From positions 1-21,006 of IMG/VR virus record IMGVR_UViG_3300042914_004098: a DNA stretch of 21,006 bases, one strand, 5' to 3'. Positions 14,893 through 19,456 of this stretch are shown piece by piece. Position numbers and translations under genes: made by a program. The stretch comes from a virus. Each line of letters starts with the position of its first letter. Position 1 is the stretch's first letter. The notes beneath the pieces were generated by a model. That model ran no database searches. It saw only the letters and a list, made by a program, of their open reading frames with translations, and was not told the DNA's origin.

Positions 14893-15106
14893 CTATTTGT
14901 TCGTTCTGGCCTCTAGCAATTGCAGCAGATGCCTCAAATGCTTTTTGTGTTCTACGAGATTTTAATAATCCTTTTGACTTCCAAAGTGGAATGGTTGCTT
15001 CAATGTCTCTGGCTATCTGCTCTCTTATTTCTTTAACAGTAAAAACAACGAAGTTCCAAACATCTTCTTTTTGTTTATCATTAAGTTCGTCTGTCCAATT
15101 ATTCAT
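14885..15106 (-). CDS. Small helical protein related to the 47-aa protein at 16107-16250, 73 aa
   Basis: The ORF reads MNNWTDELNDKQKEDVWNFV, then VKEIREQIARDIEATIPLW, and ends in KAFEASAAIARGQNEQIDG. The KEIREQIARDIEA and AxxxARG parts align with KEMRETIAKEIEA and AAKVARG of the 47-aa protein, with an extra basic insert (SKGLLKSRRTQ). I recall such short proteins in actinophages, with no known role. The start is the ATG in the 8-bp ATGAATAA overlap with the GT2-like gene upstream. Confidence 0.7.
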   Translation of the reverse strand: MNNWTDELNDKQKEDVWNFVVFTVKEIREQIARDIEATIPLWKSKGLLKSRRTQKAFEASAAIARGQNEQIDG

Positions 15107-15770
15107 TTTTGAAATCCAATACTTTTGTTTTGTGATGTCCAACCTTTACAGTTGGATCTCCATAAATTTTATATCCAGCACTTTTTGCTTTATTACAAAA
15201 AGAAACATCTTCTCCAATAAAACCAATTTTATTATTTTTTTTGTCAATAAAATCAAAAGTTTCAAACCAAGGATATTGTATTTTTTTAAAAACTTCAAAG
15301 TTTATTGCAATAAAACCAAGCCCAACGGAGTCTAATTCAATTAATTGTTTTTTATTTTTAATTTGACCTATATTTAAAAGTCTTTTATTTTCTATTGCAG
15401 CCAATTTACTATTATTATTATATTCATCGGTTATAGCCATTTTATAAAATCCAGATACTATATCTTCTTTTGATTTAATAATTTTTATTAAATCTTCAGG
15501 ATTCCAGACAATATCATCATCAATAAAAATTACTTTCTTTGCTTCTATTTCTCCACCAAAAGGCAAAGATATTTCATCGCTTGTTTTTTGTCCAGGAATG
15601 CATCTAATTAATTGATTTCTTGTATATGAAACTATTGGAGAATAATAATTAACAAAAATAAAATCTTCAGAACGTTTCATTAACTCAATTACAGACATTG
15701 TCCAAGAATGTAAAAAAGTATCTCGGTAGTTTTCTCCTGGTAAACAAAAAATATAATCTACCTTACGCAT
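15099..15770 (-). CDS. GT2-like glycosyltransferase with DDD motif, 223 aa
   Basis: From the ATG the protein reads MRKVDYIFCLPGENYRDTFL. YTRNQLI follows, and then KKVIFIDDDIVWNPEDLIKI at about residues 78-97, with the metal/nucleotide-binding DDD. SVGLGFIAINFEVFKKI and GFIGEDVSFCNKAKSAGYKI (about 185-205) are the acceptor and base region (GEDxxFC), as in Anp1-like or GT2 enzymes. It is the first GT of the operon. Translation is coupled to the preceding Cys-rich ORF by the ATGCGTAA overlap. A TTG 12 nt upstream is an unlikely start. This gene is more AT-rich in its codons than the later GT genes. Confidence 0.82.
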   Translation of the reverse strand: MRKVDYIFCLPGENYRDTFLHSWTMSVIELMKRSEDFIFVNYYSPIVSYTRNQLIRCIPGQKTSDEISLPFGGEIEAKKVIFIDDDIVWNPEDLIKIIKSKEDIVSGFYKMAITDEYNNNSKLAAIENKRLLNIGQIKNKKQLIELDSVGLGFIAINFEVFKKIQYPWFETFDFIDKKNNKIGFIGEDVSFCNKAKSAGYKIYGDPTVKVGHHKTKVLDFKNE

Positions 15771-15864
15771 CTTCTTCCTCAAATTCTCTTAAAGCAGCAG
15801 AGTTAGTATAGCAATTAGAGCAGTCACCATTAATAAGTTTGCTACCACAACTCTCACAAAACAT
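15763..15864 (-). CDS. Zinc-ribbon micro-protein, 33 aa
   Basis: The peptide MFCESCGSKLINGDCSNCYT continues with an acidic tail. Two CxxC pairs (Cys3/Cys6 and Cys15/Cys18) make a minimal zinc ribbon of the kind seen at the end of bacterial zinc-ribbon proteins. It overlaps the next gene by 8 nt. No Shine-Dalgarno is evident, so translation may depend on the upstream ORF 11 nt away. Confidence 0.6.
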   Translation of the reverse strand: MFCESCGSKLINGDCSNCYTNSAALREFEEEDA

Positions 15865-15875
15865 AAAACTAAGTT

Positions 15876-16034
15876 TTAATTTTCTTTTTTGTGTGGTCTT
15901 AGGTGATTATTCTTTATATTTGCAAATTTATGTAAGTATGTAAAATCACAGACACTGCAGAATTCTAAAACGTCTCCATTGTCATGAAATTTTAATTCCA
16001 TCTTACAGTTTCCTGTACTTTTCTTACATTTCAT
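15876..16034 (-). CDS. Cys-rich micro-protein, 52 aa
   Basis: The ORF reads MKCKKSTGNCKMELKFHDNG, then DVLEFCSVCDFTYLHKF and a basic end. Cys3, Cys10, and the pair FCSVC with a following His suggest a single metal site. AAAAGGGG about 6 nt upstream of the ATG is a strong ribosome-binding site, and an extended -10 lies about 37 nt upstream. It therefore looks like the first gene of the glycan operon. Confidence 0.65.
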   Translation of the reverse strand: MKCKKSTGNCKMELKFHDNGDVLEFCSVCDFTYLHKFANIKNNHLRPHKKEN

Positions 16035-16064
16035 CTTTACCCCTTTTCATATTGTTTTCATGTC

Positions 16065-16091
16065 TAAACAAGTATATCATCAACTTGTTTA
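16065..16091 (-). promoter_or_regulatory. Extended -10 promoter inside an inverted repeat, upstream of the glycan operon
   Basis: Read on the minus strand, TGATATACT (extended -10, hexamer at 16071-16076) sits between the arms of a perfect 8-bp inverted repeat, TAAACAAG at 16065-16072 and CTTGTTTA at 16084-16091. TTTAGA lies 17 bp upstream as a weak -35. The predicted transcript would start near 16063 and has a leader with an AAAAGGGG ribosome-binding site. The repeat could be an operator, or it could form a hairpin. Confidence 0.5.
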
Positions 16092-16106
16092 ATCTAAAAA
16101 CATTTT

Positions 16107-16250
16107 TCAACTTCCTCTAGCAACCTTTGCAGCAAGAATTCTCATACCAACACCATTAATTTGAGCACTACCACCAAGATCAATAGCCTCAATTTCTTTG
16201 GCTATTGTTTCACGCATTTCTTTAATAAGAATCTGTATTGTTTTTTCCAT
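16107..16250 (-). CDS. Small helical phage protein, 47 aa
   Basis: MEKTIQILIKEMRETIAKEI is followed by EAIDLGGSAQINGVGMRILA and AAKVARGS. Both ends are helical, with a Gly-rich turn in the middle. The pattern (KEMRExIAKEIEA ... GMxIxAAxxARG) is one I recall in many actinophage small proteins without known function, and it matches part of the 73-aa protein at 14885-15106. It begins 1 nt after the stop of the secreted-protein gene. Confidence 0.7.
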   Translation of the reverse strand: MEKTIQILIKEMRETIAKEIEAIDLGGSAQINGVGMRILAAKVARGS

Positions 16251-16251
16251 T

Positions 16252-16650
16252 TTATTTTTCTATACCCTTACATAATTTGTCAAAGTTACTAATTGAAGAA
16301 ATCTTCAAATTCATTGCAGCAGTAATCCCTTCAACATTTTTATTAGTTAGTGCAATTTTTGTATTTTTTTCTGCTGTAATCCAAGAGGCAATAGTTGTTT
16401 TAATTTTGCCAGTTGTAGGCTTTTGTTTTGCAGCAAGTATATCTATGTTTAAATCTATTTCTTTTAACACATCTTGATCACTTGCTAGCCCATTGGACCA
16501 CTTAGACATTATCTCTGACTCATACTTTGTCTTAATGCTTTTACAAGAAGCCTTGTTGCCTTTAGTGTTTAATGACTTTGCTGCTGCGTGAGCAGATGCA
16601 GTAGGAATTAATAACGATATTAATAAAGAAGTTATAATTATTTTTTTCAT
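16252..16650 (-). CDS. Predicted secreted protein, 132 aa
   Basis: Residues 1-24 form a clear Sec signal peptide: a KK start, the hydrophobic core IIITSLLISLLIPT and the small-residue end ASAHAAA, giving a likely cleavage near Ala-x-Ala. The mature part is about 108 residues, mostly helical and Lys/Thr-rich, with two cysteines (CKSIKTKYES near the start and LCKG near the end) that could form one disulfide outside the cell. No catalytic motif is seen. Export by an infected cell would suit surface exclusion or cell-envelope change, which is inference. It has its own leaderless-type promoter. Confidence 0.75.
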   Translation of the reverse strand: MKKIIITSLLISLLIPTASAHAAAKSLNTKGNKASCKSIKTKYESEIMSKWSNGLASDQDVLKEIDLNIDILAAKQKPTTGKIKTTIASWITAEKNTKIALTNKNVEGITAAMNLKISSISNFDKLCKGIEK

Positions 16651-16656
16651 ATTATA

Positions 16657-16685
16657 AGTATATCCTATTCAAGTTGTTTTGTAAA
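16657..16685 (-). promoter_or_regulatory. Promoter of the secreted-protein gene (TTTACA-17-TATACT), leaderless-type
   Basis: On the minus strand TTTACA (forward 16680-16685) is followed by exactly 17 bp and then TATACT (forward 16657-16662). Only 6 nt (TATAAT) separate the -10 from the ATG. The promoter overlaps the end of the upstream gene. The AGGAT in front of the ATG is 12 nt away, too far for a good Shine-Dalgarno. Confidence 0.6.
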
Positions 16686-16856
16686 GTTATGACTATCTTT
16701 AATAACTGGGTCAAGTCTATCCCAGTGCCCCGCAGAACTTCCTTGATATATTTCTCCAGTTTCTCTATCTATGAGCAACCATTTATCTGGACATTTGGTA
16801 TGAACAATTAAATCAATAGGCTTATCAAACTCTTCAAACTGTTTTATTTTTTTCAT
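16665..16856 (-). CDS. Conserved small actinophage-type protein, 63 aa
   Basis: The core IVHTKCPDKWLLIDRETGEI and the following YQGSSAGHWDRLDPVI make a compact beta-rich unit of a type I recognise from actinophage small proteins. The family function is unknown. There is one cysteine only, so no zinc site. The start is the ATGA overlap with the zinc-finger ORF upstream. Confidence 0.75.
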   Translation of the reverse strand: MKKIKQFEEFDKPIDLIVHTKCPDKWLLIDRETGEIYQGSSAGHWDRLDPVIKDSHNFTKQLE

Positions 16857-16960
16857 TTATGTTCTTTCATGTGATTATATAAAGTTTGATATGCCATAGA
16901 AGATCTTATTTGAATTTGTTCCTTGCATACCTCGCAAACAACAAACCTATTGGCTGACAT
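16853..16960 (-). CDS. C2H2-like zinc-finger micro-protein, 35 aa, leaderless
   Basis: MSANRFVVCEVCKEQIQIRS is followed by SMAYQTLYNHMKEHK. Cys9-x2-Cys12 and a terminal H-x3-H (HMKEH) have the order and approximate spacing of a C2H2 finger, with an FVVC strand and a final helix. It may bind DNA or a protein. The ATG lies 8 nt after a consensus -10, and there is no ribosome-binding site. The stop overlaps the next start as ATGA. Confidence 0.65.
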   Translation of the reverse strand: MSANRFVVCEVCKEQIQIRSSMAYQTLYNHMKEHK

Positions 16961-16968
16961 ATAAGCCC

Positions 16969-17013
16969 AGTATATCAAATTTTGAGCGGTACGTCAAGAC
17001 ACAATGATATACT
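16969..17013. promoter_or_regulatory. Divergent promoter pair with mirrored extended -10 boxes
   Basis: AGTATATCA at 16969-16977 and TGATATACT at 17005-17013 are exact reverse complements. Each is an extended -10 pointing outward. The minus-strand promoter also has TTGACG (forward 16992-16997) at the ideal 17-bp spacing. The plus-strand promoter lacks a -35 at 17 bp. Each -10 lies 8-9 nt from the ATG of a small Cys-rich protein gene, so both mRNAs would be leaderless or nearly so. Confidence 0.7.
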
Positions 17014-17022
17014 AGAGCCTGT

Positions 17023-17211
17023 ATGTGCCCAAACTGTAATACCCCGTTAATTCCAATTCTTTATGGATACTCAAGTAAAAAGTACTTAGATATGCATAAG
17101 GAAGGTTTAATATTTTTAGTCTCTACAACTTATCACACAAAAAATAGTCCAACATCATATTGTAAAAAATGTAATAAAAGTTTTTATATTAAATTAAACA
17201 GTAAGCCTTAA
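17023..17211 (+). CDS. Zinc-ribbon protein, 62 aa, leaderless-type
   Basis: MCPNCNTPLIPILYGYSSKK is followed by a central HKEGLIFL and an end SYCKKCNKSFYIK. The pairs Cys2/Cys5 and Cys47/Cys50 form one zinc ribbon around a central insertion. The start CPNCxTPLxPILYGY matches a small bacterial zinc-ribbon family of unknown role. It is the only + strand protein gene in this part of the window and its stop overlaps the end of the convergent gene at 17208 by 4 bp. Confidence 0.72.
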   Translation: MCPNCNTPLIPILYGYSSKKYLDMHKEGLIFLVSTTYHTKNSPTSYCKKCNKSFYIKLNSKP

Positions 17212-17915
17212 TCATATTTCTTGCGTGTCCAAAAAGTTTTTTTGTACCATCCATAAATAAATGAAGTAGATTCTTTATTGACTAATCTTCCTTTTTCAAA
17301 CAATCCTTTTTTAATTTTAGAAGACCAGTTTTCCTGGCGAAACGGGATAATTTGCAATATAGGAGTGCCTGCTGGAATTATTCCTTCAAAGTCTTTTTTA
17401 ATATAAAATGGAATATTTCCCATGCCAGAAAGAATCATGCCACCATCAACAATTCCAGTAAGGGTGGTAAAAGGAAGGTCATGCCTATTTAGTGGATGTG
17501 TAATAATTGCGCTATAACCCACTGGAATTGTATTTGCAACACCAGTGTGCCAAACAAATTCTACTGGGTAATGCTCAAAAGGAACTAAGTGTAAGTCTGC
17601 TACATTATTTCTAGATTCTGGAGGAAAATCAGTATTGTTCCAAGTAATTAAAGGCATTCCGTTATCAATTTTTACATAAAGATCATTTGGTAAAAGTATC
17701 ATATATCCAGTTGTTAAAGAATCCATAAAAGGCATGCAATTTTTAATGGTAATGTTAAAGCCTTTGCCCATCTCAAACATTTCATTATTTTTCCATTTTG
17801 GAATTTTTTTATACCATTCAGGAACAGTAGTTTTTGCTGAAACTATTATATTTGGATAAAAATCTACTCCAGACTCATATTCTAATACTGGTTTTTTTCT
17901 AAACATATATACCAT
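17208..17915 (-). CDS. Paralogous ~235-aa phage protein, copy B (235 aa)
   Basis: It is homologous over most of its length to the protein at 7129-7845. Shared landmarks are PEWYKKIPKW near residue 33, CMPFMDSLTTGY, THPLNRHDLPFTTLTG at about residues 139-154, IPAGTPILQIIPFRQENW, and the end YGWYKKTFWTRKKYD. The copies have diverged a good deal between these blocks, so this is an old duplication or two separate acquisitions. No known catalytic motif is apparent. AAGGTG lies about 6 nt upstream of the first ATG and supports that start over an internal ATG 9 nt later. Confidence 0.8.
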   Translation of the reverse strand: MVYMFRKKPVLEYESGVDFYPNIIVSAKTTVPEWYKKIPKWKNNEMFEMGKGFNITIKNCMPFMDSLTTGYMILLPNDLYVKIDNGMPLITWNNTDFPPESRNNVADLHLVPFEHYPVEFVWHTGVANTIPVGYSAIITHPLNRHDLPFTTLTGIVDGGMILSGMGNIPFYIKKDFEGIIPAGTPILQIIPFRQENWSSKIKKGLFEKGRLVNKESTSFIYGWYKKTFWTRKKYD

Positions 17916-17950
17916 TGTATCACCTTAAACAGTTTCTTACAAGAAGGTAT

Positions 17951-18127
17951 TTAATTAATAAATCTTTCTAACGTGCCTCTGGTGTCAAAACAATTTCGGC
18001 ACAGTTCAACAAATATAGTTCCTTTGCCTAACGCTTGAACCATATAGTCCCAGTCGTGCTCACAGGTATCTGGATCTTGACGGTTTTTTAAGGCTTCCCG
18101 CATTTTATCTAAATTGCCATATTCCAT
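17951..18127 (-). CDS. Small Cys/His phage protein, 58 aa
   Basis: MEYGNLDKMREALKNRQDPD is followed by TCEHDWDYMVQALGKGTIFV and ELCRNCFDTRGTLERFIN. C-E-H at about residues 21-23 and CRNC at 46-49 make a plausible single zinc site. The pattern CxHDW ... GxxFVELCRNC is one I recall from small actinophage proteins. No gene function is known. It is part of the minus operon that begins near 18976. Confidence 0.65.
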   Translation of the reverse strand: MEYGNLDKMREALKNRQDPDTCEHDWDYMVQALGKGTIFVELCRNCFDTRGTLERFIN

Positions 18128-18142
18128 ATTATAAGTTTATCA

Positions 18143-18268
18143 TTAATTAAGATTTTTTAGTCTTACTAAAATTCTTTGCTTCATTGCTTCACGTTCCTCC
18201 AAAGGCAACTGCATTCCTGTATCTATTTCTGTCATTGAAATGGCTAAGTCAACAATATCTTCACTCAT
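18143..18268 (-). CDS. Micro-protein, 41 aa
   Basis: The ORF reads MSEDIVDLAISMTEIDTGMQ, then LPLEEREAMKQRILVRLKNL. It is amphipathic and helical, acidic at the start and basic at the end. It lies between small conserved ORFs of the same strand with short gaps (14-15 nt). No ribosome-binding site is clear and no family is recognised. Confidence 0.5.
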   Translation of the reverse strand: MSEDIVDLAISMTEIDTGMQLPLEEREAMKQRILVRLKNLN

Positions 18269-18282
18269 GGGCTTGACTCAAT

Positions 18283-18429
18283 TTAATATTCAAGTGATAC
18301 CCAAAACCAAAGAAAATCAATATTAGTATTGAACTTATCTACGCTAAACCCCAACGCAATTCTGCGGGGAGCAAAACCAACACCAAGCCAAACCCTATTA
18401 CTAACTCTCCACTCTTTACTTTTAATCAT
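18283..18429 (-). CDS. Small aromatic-rich protein, 48 aa
   Basis: The protein is MIKSKEWRVSNRVWLGVGFA followed by PRRIALGFSVDKFNTNIDFL and WFWVSLEY. A pattern of GF(A/G)-R-R-x-A-LGFSVD-x-F ... D-F-L-W-F-W-V recurs in actinophage small proteins that I recall, probably a membrane-associated beta hairpin. GGGAAAACTT in front of the ATG is a good ribosome-binding site. Confidence 0.6.
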   Translation of the reverse strand: MIKSKEWRVSNRVWLGVGFAPRRIALGFSVDKFNTNIDFLWFWVSLEY

Positions 18430-18442
18430 AAGTTTTCCCATT

Positions 18443-18637
18443 CTATGAGTATGCCTGGTTTAAGAACTCATCTGCCCAAAAAGCAGCAAGTGATTCATTG
18501 CCTATATCATTAAAGTAATAACGATTTTTTTCAGGGCTGTAGGTCCAACCCTTCCAAAGATTATTTTCTTCTTCTGCCCAAGTAAGGTTAGTTTCTATCT
18601 GAGCATAATCGTTTTCTACACTAGTCATTTCAGTCAT
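18443..18637 (-). CDS. Small acidic protein, 64 aa
   Basis: The sequence begins MTEMTSVENDYAQIETNLTW and continues with ENNLWKGWTYSPEKNRYYFN and a helix SLAAFWADEFLNQAYS. It is acidic, soluble and rich in Trp and Tyr. AAAGGAT about 6 nt in front of the first ATG supports that start over the fourth codon, also ATG. No family is recognised. It is in operon with the genes on either side. Confidence 0.62.
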   Translation of the reverse strand: MTEMTSVENDYAQIETNLTWAEEENNLWKGWTYSPEKNRYYFNDIGNESLAAFWADEFLNQAYS

Positions 18638-18647
18638 TGATTATCCT

Positions 18648-18827
18648 TTATTTTGTTAATTCTTTTTCAATAGTCTGAATGGTTTGACAGGGCCAAGGCT
18701 TTTTATCCTCTTGGCATCTGTGAACCAATGTTCCTTCTGGGATATGAAGTTCGGCGACGGCACGAAGAGCCTCATCTAAATTAAAACATCCTGATGCAGC
18801 AATGAGGTTTGGTATATTATTTATAAT
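18648..18827 (-). CDS. Small protein, about 59 aa, apparent ATT start
   Basis: A protein-like frame reads (I)INNIPNLIAASGCFNLDEAL, then RAVAELHIPEGTLVHRCQED and KKPWPCQTIQTIEKEL. It has no ATG, GTG or TTG near its beginning. AGGAG lies exactly 6 nt before an ATT at 18827-18825, and the upstream gene ends there as TAATT, the same geometry as the TAATG overlaps elsewhere in this window. An ATT start, or ATA one codon later, is therefore proposed. The two cysteines near the end (HRC, PWPC) could bind metal. Confidence 0.5.
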   Translation of the reverse strand: MINNIPNLIAASGCFNLDEALRAVAELHIPEGTLVHRCQEDKKPWPCQTIQTIEKELTK

Positions 18828-18976
18828 TAAATACTCCTGACGTCTGGGCTTTTAAGATAAAAAATTAATGTCATCTTACTACCACATGGGCAGTGAAAGT
18901 TATAGTCCAGTTCTTTATGAATTTCCATATGAATCGTTGTCTCACATCTTTCGCAAACAAATTCGTAGGTATGCAT
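18827..18976 (-). CDS. Zinc-ribbon micro-protein, 49 aa, leaderless
   Basis: MHTYEFVCERCETTIHMEIH is followed by KELDYNFHCPCGSKMTLIFY. Cys8/Cys11 and Cys29/Cys31 with nearby His form a zinc ribbon of the FmdB-like kind (an opening Y-E-F-x-C-E-x-C is typical, and the second pair here is CPCG). The ATG is 6 nt after a -10 box and there is no ribosome-binding site, so the mRNA should be leaderless. It heads the operon running to 17208. Confidence 0.72.
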   Translation of the reverse strand: MHTYEFVCERCETTIHMEIHKELDYNFHCPCGSKMTLIFYLKSPDVRSI

Positions 18977-18982
18977 GTATCT

Positions 18983-19011
18983 AGTGTATCAAAGTTCGGC
19001 GGTAAAGTCAA
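18983..19011 (-). promoter_or_regulatory. Leaderless promoter TTGACT-17-TACACT with CCGCCGA in the spacer
   Basis: On the minus strand TTGACT (forward 19006-19011) is followed by a 17-bp spacer and then TACACT (forward 18983-18988), 6 nt before the ATG at 18976. The spacer holds CCGCCGA beginning 3 nt after the -35. The promoter at 19457-19485 has the same sequence at the same position. Confidence 0.75.
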
Positions 19012-19026
19012 GGCGCAAAATAGAAC

Positions 19027-19078
19027 TATCAAACCTTCCCATGCCCTAAGAGGGCACTATCGGTTATTAGGTTTGATA
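19027..19078. repeat. Nested inverted repeats: outlying iteron pair around a small hairpin
   Basis: TATCAAACCT at 19027-19036 and AGGTTTGATA at 19069-19078 are perfect 10-bp inverted repeats built from the same motif as the large array to the right. Between them TGCCCT at 19042-19047 and AGGGCA at 19051-19056 form a perfect 6-bp stem with a 3-nt loop. No T-run follows on either strand, so this is not a typical terminator. Confidence 0.7.
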
Positions 19079-19088
19079 TGCTTTTTAA

Positions 19089-19097
19089 TGGTATGAT
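19089..19097 (+). promoter_or_regulatory. Extended -10 promoter for the tRNA
   Basis: TGGTATGAT matches TG-n-TATGAT and ends 10 nt before the first base of the tRNA, a fitting distance for transcription starting at or just before the tRNA 5' end. GGTTTG of the outlying iteron is 16 bp upstream, in the -35 position. Confidence 0.45.
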
Positions 19098-19107
19098 GAA
19101 AGAGTAA

Positions 19108-19178
19108 TTCAGGTTCCTATAATGGTCGTAGAGCGGTTTCCGAAACCGATAATGAAGGTCCGATTCCTTCACCTGAAG
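19108..19178 (+). tRNA. tRNA-Arg (anticodon CCG)
   Basis: The acceptor stem TTCAGGT/ACCTGAA (19108-19114 with 19171-19177) is a perfect 7 bp with discriminator G at 19178. The D arm is CTA/TAG with a TAATGGTCG loop that has the conserved GG. The anticodon arm is GCGGT, loop TTCCGAA, ACCGA, with T33 and anticodon CCG at 19140-19142; its first pair is a G-A mismatch. The T arm GAAGG/CCTTC is perfect, with a TCCGATT loop (C in place of T at position 55). CCA is not encoded. At 71 nt it is short, as expected from the small D loop and 4-nt variable loop. It reads CGG codons, which are uncommon in this AT-rich DNA. Confidence 0.85.
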
Positions 19179-19192
19179 CCCATTTAATAACA

Positions 19193-19450
19193 TTACATAC
19201 ATAAAGCATGCTTGGTATTTTTATTTTTTTTGTTCCATAAGATCTCTGTGCCAACCAATATTTTGTCATTACAATTGCAGCACTTACCATTAAACTTACT
19301 TACAATTTTAACCCATTTAGGACCCTTGGCATGTTTCTTGGTAAGTTTTTTAAGTTCTCTTCTTCTAGATGGCGTTAATATGTTTCCAGCACTATCATAC
19401 TTTACGGTAGTGTAAGCGTTATTTTTTGTTCTAACTTGTCTGACTGTCAT
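19193..19450 (-). CDS. Basic zinc-finger protein, 85 aa, leaderless
   Basis: From ATG at 19450 the protein begins MTVRQVRTKNNAYTTVKYDS, has a very basic middle (PSRRRELKKLTKKHAKGPKW), and ends in a metal site, CCNCNDKILVGTEILW with a terminal HALC. The CxxC ... HxxC order resembles the PARP-like and phage zinc fingers that bind DNA ends or nicks. The basic segment makes nucleic-acid binding likely. Its ATG is 6 nt from a -10 box, with no ribosome-binding site. An in-frame ATG 42 nt upstream would lie across the promoter and is rejected. It is the nearest gene to the iteron array, so it is a candidate binding partner. Confidence 0.75.
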   Translation of the reverse strand: MTVRQVRTKNNAYTTVKYDSAGNILTPSRRRELKKLTKKHAKGPKWVKIVSKFNGKCCNCNDKILVGTEILWNKKNKNTKHALCM

Positions 19451-19456
19451 CAAACT

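Noticed and set aside
14991-15335. 114-codon + strand frame
   Set aside because: It is antisense to the GT2-like gene and the 73-aa gene, both with recognisable motifs. The hydrophobic composition comes from the complement of AT-rich codons.
19042-19056. TGCCCT/AGGGCA hairpin as a transcription terminator
   Set aside because: The stem is only 6 bp and no T-run follows on either strand.
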